Positions 31,825-40,031 of a DNA stretch of 64,000 nucleotides are shown here, in pieces. The translations under genes were made by a program, and so were the position numbers. How positions within the stretch are numbered: position 1 is the stretch's first letter; each line of letters opens with the position of its first letter. The DNA is from Streptomyces sp. NBC_01716 (GTDB lineage Bacteria > Actinomycetota > Actinomycetes > Streptomycetales > Streptomycetaceae): contig NZ_CP109181.1 in NCBI RefSeq assembly GCF_036248275.1, positions 5,766,001 through 5,830,000 of the forward strand, given 5' to 3'. A model generated the notes under the pieces. That model ran no database searches. It was given only the letters and a program-made list of their open reading frames with translations, and was not told where the DNA came from.

Positions 31825-33324
31825 ATGAAGACCGTCAACCACTGGATCGGTGGCAAGACCGTCGAGGGCGCGTCGGGCAACTGGGGCCAGGTCACCGACC
31901 CGGCGACCGGCGCGGTCACCACACAGGTCGCGCTCGCCTCCGCGGAGGAGGTCGACGCCGCCGTCACGGTGGCGAAGGCCGCGTACGGCACCTGGGGCAC
32001 GTCCTCCCTCTCCACGCGCACCGGCATCCTGTTCAGCTATCGCGCACTCCTCGACGCGCACCGTGACCAGATCGCCGCGCTGATCACCGCCGAGCACGGC
32101 AAGGTCCACTCCGACGCCCTGGGCGAGGTCGCGCGCGGGCTGGAGATCGTCGAGCTGGCCTGCGGGATCACCACCCAGCTCAAGGGCGAGCTGTCGACAC
32201 AGGTCGCCAACCGGGTCGACGTCTCCTCGATCAGGCAGTCGCTGGGCGTCGTCGCCGGCATCACGCCCTTCAACTTCCCCGCGATGGTGCCGATGTGGAT
32301 GTTCCCGCTCGCCATCGCCTGCGGCAACACCTTCGTACTGAAGCCGAGCGAGAAGGACCCGTCGGCGGCCAATCTGCTGGCCGAACTCGCCGCCGAGGCG
32401 GGCCTGCCGGACGGGGTCCTCAACGTCGTCCACGGCGACAAGGTGGCCGTCGACTCCCTCCTCGCACACCCGGACGTCGCTGCGGTCTCCTTCGTCGGCT
32501 CGACGCCGATCGCCCGCTACATCCACGCCACCGCCTCCGCCAACGGCAAGCGCGTCCAGGCCCTCGGCGGCGCCAAGAACCACATGCTGGTCCTCCCGGA
32601 CGCCGACCTGGACGCGGCGGCGGACGCGGCCGTCTCGGCGGCGTACGGCTCCGCGGGCGAGCGCTGCATGGCCATCTCGGCGGTCGTCGCGGTGGGCGCC
32701 ATCGGCGACGAACTCGTGAGCAAGATCCGCGAACGCGCCGAGAAGATCAAGATCGGCCCCGGCACCGACCCGGCCTCCGAGATGGGCCCGCTGATCACGG
32801 CCGCCCACCGCGACAAGGTCGCGTCGTACGTGACGGGCGCCGCCGCACAGGGCGCCGAAGTCGTCCTGGACGGCACCGGCCTGCGCGTCGAGGGGTACGA
32901 GGACGGCCACTGGATCGGCCTGTCCCTCCTCGACCACGTCTCGACCGACTCCGACGCCTACCGCGACGAGATCTTCGGCCCGGTGCTCTGTGTGCTGCGC
33001 ACGGAGACGTACGACGACGGCGTCGCCCTCATGAACGCCTCACCGTTCGGCAACGGCACGGCGATCTTCACCCGCGACGGCGGCGCTGCCCGCCGCTTCC
33101 AACTGGAGGTCGAGGCGGGCATGGTCGGCGTGAACGTGCCGATCCCGGTGCCGGTGGGCTACCACTCCTTCGGTGGCTGGAAGGACTCGCTCTTCGGCGA
33201 CCACCACATCTACGGCAACGACGGCGTGCACTTCTACACCCGCGGCAAGGTCGTCACAACCCGCTGGCCGGACCCGGCGGACGCCCCGTCGGGCGTGGAC
33301 CTGGGCTTCCCCCGCAACCACTGA
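31825..33324 (+). CDS. mmsA: CoA-acylating methylmalonate/malonate-semialdehyde dehydrogenase
   Basis: A 499-aa aldehyde dehydrogenase of the MmsA/IolA group, oxidising malonate semialdehyde to acetyl-CoA. Features: GVVAGITPFNFPAMVPMWM, the catalytic Cys in GSAGERCMAISA, and an N-terminal HWIGGKTVEG typical of the group. The ATG at 31825 has GAAGGAG upstream and is preferred to one 21 bases earlier. Last gene of the inositol operon. iolG (inositol dehydrogenase) is not in the window. Confidence 0.94.
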   Translation: MKTVNHWIGGKTVEGASGNWGQVTDPATGAVTTQVALASAEEVDAAVTVAKAAYGTWGTSSLSTRTGILFSYRALLDAHRDQIAALITAEHGKVHSDALGEVARGLEIVELACGITTQLKGELSTQVANRVDVSSIRQSLGVVAGITPFNFPAMVPMWMFPLAIACGNTFVLKPSEKDPSAANLLAELAAEAGLPDGVLNVVHGDKVAVDSLLAHPDVAAVSFVGSTPIARYIHATASANGKRVQALGGAKNHMLVLPDADLDAAADAAVSAAYGSAGERCMAISAVVAVGAIGDELVSKIRERAEKIKIGPGTDPASEMGPLITAAHRDKVASYVTGAAAQGAEVVLDGTGLRVEGYEDGHWIGLSLLDHVSTDSDAYRDEIFGPVLCVLRTETYDDGVALMNASPFGNGTAIFTRDGGAARRFQLEVEAGMVGVNVPIPVPVGYHSFGGWKDSLFGDHHIYGNDGVHFYTRGKVVTTRWPDPADAPSGVDLGFPRNH

Positions 33325-33420
33325 CCCACCCAACTCCGCCGAGCGGCGCAGCTACCGTGCCGCAGCGACCAAGCCGGCCGATCGTCTCCAACAGACAGGC
33401 AGTCGCAGGAAGGGCCAAGG

Positions 33421-33792
33421 TTATTCGGTGCCAGTTCTGGCCTGGTGCAGCAGCTGAGCCACCAGCAGGGCGCCTCCCGTCGCCGCCCCTACCGCTCCCA
33501 CAGCCAGGAAACTGCGGGGGGAGCGCCAGGACAGTACCGACCACCGCGATTGCGCGGAGAACAACGATCCTGTACTCAGCCACGACCCGGTGGAGATCAG
33601 CGACAGGGAGGACCCGATCGAGCCGACCGACAGGGCACTTCCGATCGAGCCGATCGACAAGACCGACCCGACGGACCCCACGGACAGCACCGATCCCACC
33701 GAGCCGATCGACAACACCGAGTCCTGAGACCACAACGAAAGCGCTGAAACTGAGGAGCGAGGGCGGACCGACCGTACGGACAGCTTTGTCAT
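33421..33792 (-). CDS. Ser-Gly repeat protein with C-terminal membrane segment
   Basis: A 123-aa protein whose middle (~25-75) is built of short repeats of the form S-(I/V)-G-S-(I/V)-G-S-x-L-S, with the DNA repeats to match. A hydrophobic segment FLAVGAVGAATGGALLVAQL lies near the C-terminus. The regular spacing of Ser-Gly and aliphatic residues suggests a beta-solenoid or fibrous structure anchored to the membrane. I recall similar hypothetical proteins in Streptomyces but cannot name a function. No good Shine-Dalgarno precedes the ATG, and other frames through the repeat are also open, so the gene call is moderate. Confidence 0.5.
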   Translation of the reverse strand: MTKLSVRSVRPRSSVSALSLWSQDSVLSIGSVGSVLSVGSVGSVLSIGSIGSALSVGSIGSSLSLISTGSWLSTGSLFSAQSRWSVLSWRSPRSFLAVGAVGAATGGALLVAQLLHQARTGTE

Positions 33793-33901
33793 GAGGCCAT
33801 TTTGCCCGCCGGTCGCTCTGTCTCAGGGTTGTTTGTCGATGACGCGGGTCTCGGGTGGGAATCTTCCGGCGTCTGGCTCAGGTGCCGCCCCGCATCCGGA
33901 T

Positions 33902-34837
33902 TCAGGGAACGAGGTGGCCCCCGGCGCGGAACAGTTCGTACCACTCGGCCCGGGTGAGCTGGAGTTCGGAGCCCTGGGCGGCGCCCGCGACGCGCTCCGG
34001 GCTGGTGGTGCCGAGGACGACCTGCATCCGAGCGGGGTGGCGGGTGATCCAGGCGGTCGCGATCGCGATGGCGGGGACGTCGTACTTGCCGGCGAGGCGG
34101 TCGATAGCGGCGTTGAGCTCGGGGTAGTCCGGCGAGCCGAGGAAGACACCCGTGAAGAAACCGGCCTGGAAGGGAGACCACGCCTGGATGGTGATGTCGT
34201 TCAGCCGGCAGTAGTCCACGATCCCGCCGCCGTCGAGGGTGGCCGACTGCCGTTCTGCGAGCATGTTCGCAGCGACCCCTTGAGCGATGATCGGCGCGTG
34301 TGTGATCGAGAGCTGAAGCTGGTTGGCCACGATGGGCTGACGCACGTACTTGCGCAGCAGGTCGATCTGGCGTGAGGTCTGGTTCGAGACACCGAAGGCG
34401 CGCACCTTGCCCGAGGATTCGAGCTCATCGAAGGCGCGGGCAACCTCTTCGGGCTCGACAAGCGCGTCGGGGCGGTGCAGCAGCAGGATGTCGATGCGGT
34501 CGGTCCGCAGGGCCGCGAGTGAGCCCTCGACCGATTTGACGATGTGTTCGTAAGAGAAGTCGTAGTACGGCCCGTCCGTCACGATTCCCGCTTTGGTCTG
34601 GATCGTGATCTCGTCGCGCTGCGACGGGGTCAGTGCCATCGCGTCGGCGAAGCGCCGTTCACAACCGTGCAGCTCGCCGCCGTAGACGTCGGCGTGGTCA
34701 ACGAAGTCGATGCCCGTATCGCGCGCGGTGCGGACGAGTTCGCGGACGTCGTCGTCCGTCTTGTCGGCGATACGCATCAGGCCGAGTACGACGTTCGGCG
34801 CGAGGATGTCGGTGCCGGGCATGGTGAAGGTCTTCAC
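33902..34837 (-). CDS. Aldo/keto reductase
   Basis: NADPH-dependent AKR-fold oxidoreductase, 311 aa, of the YdhF-like group. The catalytic tetrad is recognisable: Asp in TGIDFVDHADVYGG with Tyr, Lys in IQTKAG, and His in ILLLHRPDALVEPEEVA. The cofactor segment VVLGTTSPERV is near the C-terminus. The GTG at 34837 has AAAGGAAAG upstream. Monocistronic; physiological substrate unknown. Confidence 0.92.
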   Translation of the reverse strand: MKTFTMPGTDILAPNVVLGLMRIADKTDDDVRELVRTARDTGIDFVDHADVYGGELHGCERRFADAMALTPSQRDEITIQTKAGIVTDGPYYDFSYEHIVKSVEGSLAALRTDRIDILLLHRPDALVEPEEVARAFDELESSGKVRAFGVSNQTSRQIDLLRKYVRQPIVANQLQLSITHAPIIAQGVAANMLAERQSATLDGGGIVDYCRLNDITIQAWSPFQAGFFTGVFLGSPDYPELNAAIDRLAGKYDVPAIAIATAWITRHPARMQVVLGTTSPERVAGAAQGSELQLTRAEWYELFRAGGHLVP

Positions 34838-35054
34838 GACGGCTTTCCTTTCGGGTGTTCAGATCTGCGCGGTACAAACGGGGTCACCTTAGAGGGCGGA
34901 GGATCCATCGGTGCCGAGCAGCGCGCTGTGGCGCTACGCCGATGAGGCCCCCGAAGCCGTGTCCCCCTGCTCCGCGATCGACCGCCTGAAACCGGCGTGC
35001 CGGGCAAGTCGAGTTCTCGCCATGCTATGTGCGCAAGCCGGGAGGAGCGGCAGT

Positions 35055-35906
35055 ATGGAAGGCATGACGGACATGGTGAATTCAGCCCAGGCCGAGGCGT
35101 GGAACGGCTATGAGGGCAGGCACTGGGCAGAGCACCAAGATCGGTACGACAATCTGAACGATGCCGCCAATGCTCCGCTGCTCGAAGCGGCCGGCATAAA
35201 GGAGGGTGATCGGGTCCTCGATGTCGGGTGTGGGAACGGTCGGGTCACCCGGCTCGCCGCGCGCCGGGGGGCTCGGGCCGTCGGGATCGATCTGTCGGCG
35301 CCCATGCTGGCGCGGGCCAGGGAGTCCGCGGTGGCGGAGGAGGTCGAGGACGTCACGTTCGTTCAGGGCGACGCGCAGGTGTACGACTTCGAGGAGGAGT
35401 CCTTCGATATCGCCGTGAGCCGCTTCGGGGTGATGTTCTTCGCCGATCCCGCAGCCGCGTTCCGCAACATCGGCAATGCGTTACGGCCTGGTGGACGGCT
35501 CGCCTTCGTCTGTCCGCAGTCGTTCAGCCTCATGGACCAGGCGGTGATCTTCGCAGCGATCGGCACCCAGGTCACCCTGCCCGCCGTCAACGAGGACAGC
35601 AGGCACCAGCCTGCCTCCTTCGCCGACCCCGCGCACACCGAGCGGGTCCTCAGCGAGGCGGGTTTCAAGGGAATCGGGCTGCGTGCCCTGGCGCTGACCC
35701 AGCACTGGGGCAAGGACGCCTCCGACGCCTCCGCGTTCCTCATGGGATGGGGGCCGCTGCAACACTGGCTGACCCTGGCCGATGCCGACGAGCGGACGCG
35801 TACGCGCGCGCACGATGCGGCGACGGAAGCCTTCCACGCCTTCGAGACCCGGCAGGGGGTACATCTGACCAGCCGTCTGTGGCTCGTCACCGCCGAGCGG
35901 CCCTAG
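35055..35906 (+). CDS. Class I SAM-dependent methyltransferase with a TTA codon
   Basis: A 283-aa methyltransferase: motif I VLDVGCGNGRVTRLA, acidic residue in AVGIDLSAPML, VTFVQGDAQVYDF, and ALRPGGRLAFV. The Leu in ALRPGG is encoded by TTA at 35481-35483, in frame. In Streptomyces such codons need the bldA tRNA, so translation is probably developmentally controlled. The ATG at 35055 has GGAGGAG upstream. Its stop overlaps the stop of the convergent GNAT gene within CTAG. Substrate unknown. Confidence 0.9.
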   Translation: MEGMTDMVNSAQAEAWNGYEGRHWAEHQDRYDNLNDAANAPLLEAAGIKEGDRVLDVGCGNGRVTRLAARRGARAVGIDLSAPMLARARESAVAEEVEDVTFVQGDAQVYDFEEESFDIAVSRFGVMFFADPAAAFRNIGNALRPGGRLAFVCPQSFSLMDQAVIFAAIGTQVTLPAVNEDSRHQPASFADPAHTERVLSEAGFKGIGLRALALTQHWGKDASDASAFLMGWGPLQHWLTLADADERTRTRAHDAATEAFHAFETRQGVHLTSRLWLVTAERP

Positions 35907-36331
35907 GCCCTGTCCGGGAACTCCCAGGTCAGCATCGCGAAGCGACCCTCGTCACGCGCACCGGCCGCGCGGTAGGTCGCCAGTGCCGGATCGTTGTCGG
36001 TGTCCACGCCCACCCACATGTCGTAGCAGCCGCGCTCGCGCGCGATGTCCGCCAGAGCGTCCGTCAGTGCCCGTCCGATGCCCCGCCGCCGGTACGGCTC
36101 GTCCACCGACAGCTCGTACAGGCACATTTCGCCCCCCTTGTCCGGATGCAGCATCTCGATGCCGGAGACGAATCCAGCCGGGACCCCTTCCACATAAGCC
36201 ATCAGCAGCAGATGACCCGGAGCGGCGAGAAAGCGCTCCGCCCACTCGGGCCGCGGCGGGCTGTCGTACAGATGCTGGGCGGCGACGAGTTCGGCGACCG
36301 TCGTCGCTCGGCGGATCTCCATGCCGGTCAT
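35903..36331 (-). CDS. GNAT-family N-acetyltransferase
   Basis: A 142-aa acetyltransferase. The order MEIRRATTVAELVAAQHLYD, YELSVDEPYRRRGIGRALTD (acetyl-CoA loop RRRGIG) and DNDPALATYRAAGA resembles AAC(3)-I-like and Eis-independent GNATs. A start three codons later (ATG at 36322) is equally possible. It converges with the methyltransferase, sharing CTAG as both stops. Substrate unknown; aminoglycoside acetylation is possible but unproven. Confidence 0.88.
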   Translation of the reverse strand: MTGMEIRRATTVAELVAAQHLYDSPPRPEWAERFLAAPGHLLLMAYVEGVPAGFVSGIEMLHPDKGGEMCLYELSVDEPYRRRGIGRALTDALADIARERGCYDMWVGVDTDNDPALATYRAAGARDEGRFAMLTWEFPDRA

Positions 36332-36499
36332 ATGGCTCGTCTCCCTCGTGCGTCGGCGGGCGCGTGAACCCCTACGGAGCCTCGGGGGCCGCGTACCGCG
36401 CCCGGTGTACGGCGACGCTACCGCGTACTCCCCGAGGAGGTTCCTGAGTTCCGACCGGTGTAAGCGCGGGCGGCTCGCGGTGCCGTTTAGGGTTCAAGG

Positions 36500-39148
36500 A
36501 TGGAGATCCCAACCCCCCGGCGGCCACGGCTGCGCAAACGATGGCTCGCGGGCATGGCCGCGGCTGCCGTGCTCGTCGGCGCCGGCACCTGGTCCGCCGT
36601 CGCCTCGGACAGCGCGCCGACCGTGCACCGAGCCGACCAGATGATGGAGATGCCCGGCGCCAGGATCGACACCTCGTACTTCACCGCGGGTGACGGCGGC
36701 GGCGACAACCGCAGGCCGGCGGTCCTGCTCGGCCACGGGTTCGGGGGCAGCAAGAACGACGTAAGGAAGCAGGCCGAGAAGCTCGCGCGCGACGGATTCG
36801 CCGTGCTGACCTGGTCCGCACGGGGATTCGGGAAGTCCACCGGCAAGATCGGACTCAACGACCCGGCCCACGAGGTCAAAGACGTCTCCCGGATGATCGA
36901 CTGGCTCGCCGAGCGTCCCGAGGTCCAGCTCGACGCCGACGGCGACCCGCGCGTCGGCATGAGCGGAGCCTCCTACGGAGGAGGCATCGCGCTGCTCGGC
37001 GCGGGATACGACCCGCGCGTCGACGCGATAGCGCCGGTGATCACCTACTGGAATCTCGCCGACTCCCTCTTCCCCAACGGCGTCTTCAAGAAGCTCTGGG
37101 CCGGGATCTTCTTCTCCACCGGCGGTGGCTGCGACACCTTCGAGAAGCAGCTCTGCGAGATGTACGAGCGGGTCGCCGTCGCCGGGAAGCCCGACGCGGC
37201 GGCCGGTGAACTCCTCGCGGAGCGCAGCCCGTCCGCGATCGGCGACCGCATCAAGGTGCCGTCGCTGATCATCCAGGGGCAGACCGACTCCCTCTTCCCG
37301 CTCGGCCAGTCCGATGTCATGGCGAAGACGATCAAAGCCAACGGCGCCCCTGTCTCCGTCGACTGGATGGCCGGTGGCCACGACAGCGGAACCGCCGAGA
37401 CCGGCCGCATCGAGAGCCGTATCTCCTCCTGGTTCGACCGCTATCTCAAGAAGGACACCGGCACCGACACCGGGCCCGCCTTCCGCGTCAGCAGGACCGG
37501 CGGCGTCGACTCGACCGACGGCCAGGCGCTGTTGAGAGGCGCGACCAGCGACAGCTATCCCGGGCTGAGGAGCGGGACGACGGACGTCCCGCTGTCAGGC
37601 TCCCCGCAGTCGTTCGAGAATCCCGCGGGTGCGAGCCCGCCCGCCATTTCCACCGTGCCGGGACTCGGCGGCGGACTGTCCCAGCTGACGACGTTCGGTC
37701 TCGGCATCGCCCTGGACTTCCCCGGGCAGTACGCCCGCTTCGACTCCGCGCCGCTCGACCGCTCGCTCCAGGTCACCGGCTCACCGACCGTCCGGGTCGG
37801 CGTCAAGGCCGACACCGACGACGCCGTGCTCTTCGGCAAGGTCTACGACGTCGGGCCCGACGGCCGCCAGCAGGTACTGCCCTCACAACTCGTGGCCCCC
37901 ATCCGGGTCGACGGCGTCAAGGAGGGCAGCGGCAGGACCGTCGACGTGACGCTGCCGGCCATCGACCACAAGGTGGAGGCCGGGCACCGGCTGCGGGTCG
38001 TCTTCGCCGCGACCGACCTCGCCTACGCCTCTCCGGCCGCCCCGGCCACCTACACCGTCACCGTGGACGGCGACCTGTCCGTACCCAGGGCGCCCGCCCT
38101 CGCCACCGCCGCGCCGACCCTCGCCTGGTGGGTCTGGGGCCTGCCGCTGGCGGGTGCGCTGATCGCCGCGGTGCTGCTGCTCACCGCGCGCCGCCGCGTC
38201 AGTGCTCCGGCACCCGACCCGGCACTGGCCGACGTACCGCTTCAGATCACGGACCTGTCGAAGCGCTACGCCAAGTCCGCGGACCGCTATGCCGTACGGG
38301 ACCTCTCCTTCCGTGTCGAGAAGGGTCAGGTGCTCGGGCTCCTCGGCCCGAACGGCGCGGGCAAGACCACGACCCTGCGCATGCTGATGGGCCTCATCAC
38401 CCCCGACGGGGGAGACATCCGGGTCTTCGGGCACTCCATCAGGCCCGGCGCCCCGGTCCTGTCCCATGTCGGTGCCTTTGTCGAGGGCGCGGGCTTCCTG
38501 CCGCACCTGTCCGGGCGGGACAACCTGGAGCTGTACTGGCGGGCGACCGGCCGTCCCGCCGAGGACTCGCACATCGAGGAGGCCCTGGAGATCGCCGGAC
38601 TCGGCGACGCCCTCGCCCGCGCCGTACGCACCTACTCGCAGGGCATGCGGCAGCGCCTCGCGATCGCACAGGCGATGCTCGGCCTGCCGGACCTTCTCAT
38701 CCTGGACGAGCCGACCAACGGCCTCGACCCGCCGCAGATCCGCGAGATGCGCGACGTGATGATCCGCTACGCGGCCAACGGCCGGACCGTCATCGTCTCC
38801 AGCCATCTCCTCTCCGAGGTCGAACAGACCTGTACGCACCTGGTGGTCATGGACCGCGGCAGGCTCGTCCAGGCGGGTCCCGTCGCCGAGATCACCGGCT
38901 CCGGCGACACCGTGCTGGTCACCACGAACGGACAGGTGCCCGACCCGGTGGTCGACAAGATCGCCGCCATGTCCGGGATCGCGTCGGCCATCCGTACGGA
39001 CGAGGGGCTGCTCGTACATCTCGACGGGGCCAGCACCAACACCCTGGTCGCCGAACTCATGCGGCTGGACGTGGCGCTGACCGGCGTCGGACCGCACCGT
39101 CGTCTGGAGGACGCCTTCCTCACTCTCATCTCAGGAGCCTCCGCATGA
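36500..39148 (+). CDS. Fusion of an S15/CocE-like hydrolase with an ABC transporter ATPase
   Basis: An 882-aa multi-domain protein. Residues ~10-35 form a TM or signal anchor. Residues ~50-320 form an alpha/beta hydrolase of the X-Pro dipeptidyl-peptidase type (nucleophile elbow GMSGASYGGG, His in MAGGHDSG). Residues ~330-530 form the beta-sandwich typical of S15 enzymes. A TM helix (WWVWGLPLAGALIAAVLLL) lies at ~540-560, and then an ABC ATPase with GLLGPNGAGKTT, YSQGMRQRL and LLILDEPTNGLDP. The topology puts the hydrolase outside and the ATPase inside. The stop overlaps the permease start (ATGA). It may couple cleavage of an extracellular ester or peptide to transport. Confidence 0.9.
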   Translation: MEIPTPRRPRLRKRWLAGMAAAAVLVGAGTWSAVASDSAPTVHRADQMMEMPGARIDTSYFTAGDGGGDNRRPAVLLGHGFGGSKNDVRKQAEKLARDGFAVLTWSARGFGKSTGKIGLNDPAHEVKDVSRMIDWLAERPEVQLDADGDPRVGMSGASYGGGIALLGAGYDPRVDAIAPVITYWNLADSLFPNGVFKKLWAGIFFSTGGGCDTFEKQLCEMYERVAVAGKPDAAAGELLAERSPSAIGDRIKVPSLIIQGQTDSLFPLGQSDVMAKTIKANGAPVSVDWMAGGHDSGTAETGRIESRISSWFDRYLKKDTGTDTGPAFRVSRTGGVDSTDGQALLRGATSDSYPGLRSGTTDVPLSGSPQSFENPAGASPPAISTVPGLGGGLSQLTTFGLGIALDFPGQYARFDSAPLDRSLQVTGSPTVRVGVKADTDDAVLFGKVYDVGPDGRQQVLPSQLVAPIRVDGVKEGSGRTVDVTLPAIDHKVEAGHRLRVVFAATDLAYASPAAPATYTVTVDGDLSVPRAPALATAAPTLAWWVWGLPLAGALIAAVLLLTARRRVSAPAPDPALADVPLQITDLSKRYAKSADRYAVRDLSFRVEKGQVLGLLGPNGAGKTTTLRMLMGLITPDGGDIRVFGHSIRPGAPVLSHVGAFVEGAGFLPHLSGRDNLELYWRATGRPAEDSHIEEALEIAGLGDALARAVRTYSQGMRQRLAIAQAMLGLPDLLILDEPTNGLDPPQIREMRDVMIRYAANGRTVIVSSHLLSEVEQTCTHLVVMDRGRLVQAGPVAEITGSGDTVLVTTNGQVPDPVVDKIAAMSGIASAIRTDEGLLVHLDGASTNTLVAELMRLDVALTGVGPHRRLEDAFLTLISGASA

Positions 39149-40017
39149 GCACGCTGACCGAATCGGCTCCGGGCTACCGGGCGGGCCGCACCCTCCCGTT
39201 CGGTGTCGAACTCGTACGACAGCTCAAGCGCAGACGGACGATCGCGATGGGCGGAGTGCTCGCCGCCCTGCCCTTCGTGCTGATCGTGGCCTTCGCCATC
39301 GGCGGGACGCCGGGAGGCGACGAGGGGGGTGGCGGGGGCGGCAGCCGGCTGAACCTGATGGACACCGCGACCTCGTCCGGCGCCAACTTCGCCGCCACCT
39401 GCCTCTTCGTCTCCGCGGGCTTCCTTCTGGTCGTGCCCGTCGCGCTCTTCTGCGGGGACACCGTGGCCTCCGAGGCGAGCTGGTCCTCGCTCCGCTATCT
39501 CCTCGCCGCTCCCGTGCCGCGTGCCCGCCTCCTCTGGAGCAAGCTGGCGGTGGCGCTCTCGATGAGTCTGGCGGCGATGGTGCTGCTGCCGCTCGTCGGG
39601 CTTGCGGCGGGCACCGCCGCGTACGGCTGGGGGCCGCTGGAGCTGCCCACCGGGGGGTCCCTGGCGACGGCGGACGCCGTGCCACGGCTGGCGATCGTGG
39701 TCGGTTTCATCTTCGTCTCCCAACTGGTCACCGCCGGCCTCGCCTTCTGGCTCTCCACGAAGACCGACGCCCCGCTCGGTGCGGTCGGCGGCGCGGTCGG
39801 TCTGACGATCATCGGCAATGTCCTGGACCAGGTGACGGCGCTGGGGAATTGGCGGGACTTCCTGCCGGCGCACTGGCAGTTCGCCTGGGCGGACGCGCTC
39901 CAGCCCCAGTTGGAGTGGAGCGGCATGCTGAAGGGGTCGGCGATCTCGGTGACGTACGCCCTGGTGCTCTTCGCGCTCGCGTTCAGGAAGTTCTCCCGCA
40001 AGGACATCGTGAGCTGA
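39145..40017 (+). CDS. ABC-2 type permease partner of the hydrolase-ATPase fusion
   Basis: A 290-aa integral membrane protein with about six TM segments (residues ~35-55, 90-115, 135-160, 185-205, 215-235 and 265-285). It carries the ABC-2 amphipathic element ASEASWSSLRYLLAAPVPRARLLWSK. The first extracytoplasmic loop holds a run of glycines. Coupled to the upstream fusion by ATGA. Together they make a two-gene transporter. Confidence 0.9.
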   Translation: MSTLTESAPGYRAGRTLPFGVELVRQLKRRRTIAMGGVLAALPFVLIVAFAIGGTPGGDEGGGGGGSRLNLMDTATSSGANFAATCLFVSAGFLLVVPVALFCGDTVASEASWSSLRYLLAAPVPRARLLWSKLAVALSMSLAAMVLLPLVGLAAGTAAYGWGPLELPTGGSLATADAVPRLAIVVGFIFVSQLVTAGLAFWLSTKTDAPLGAVGGAVGLTIIGNVLDQVTALGNWRDFLPAHWQFAWADALQPQLEWSGMLKGSAISVTYALVLFALAFRKFSRKDIVS

Positions 40018-40031
40018 GCGCCCGGCCGCGT

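Noticed and set aside
33445..33747. + strand frame through the Ser-Gly repeat region (Arg/Gln/Asp repeats)
   Set aside because: Repetitive DNA is open in several frames. The minus frame gives a regular pattern plus a membrane segment, so it was preferred, with moderate confidence.
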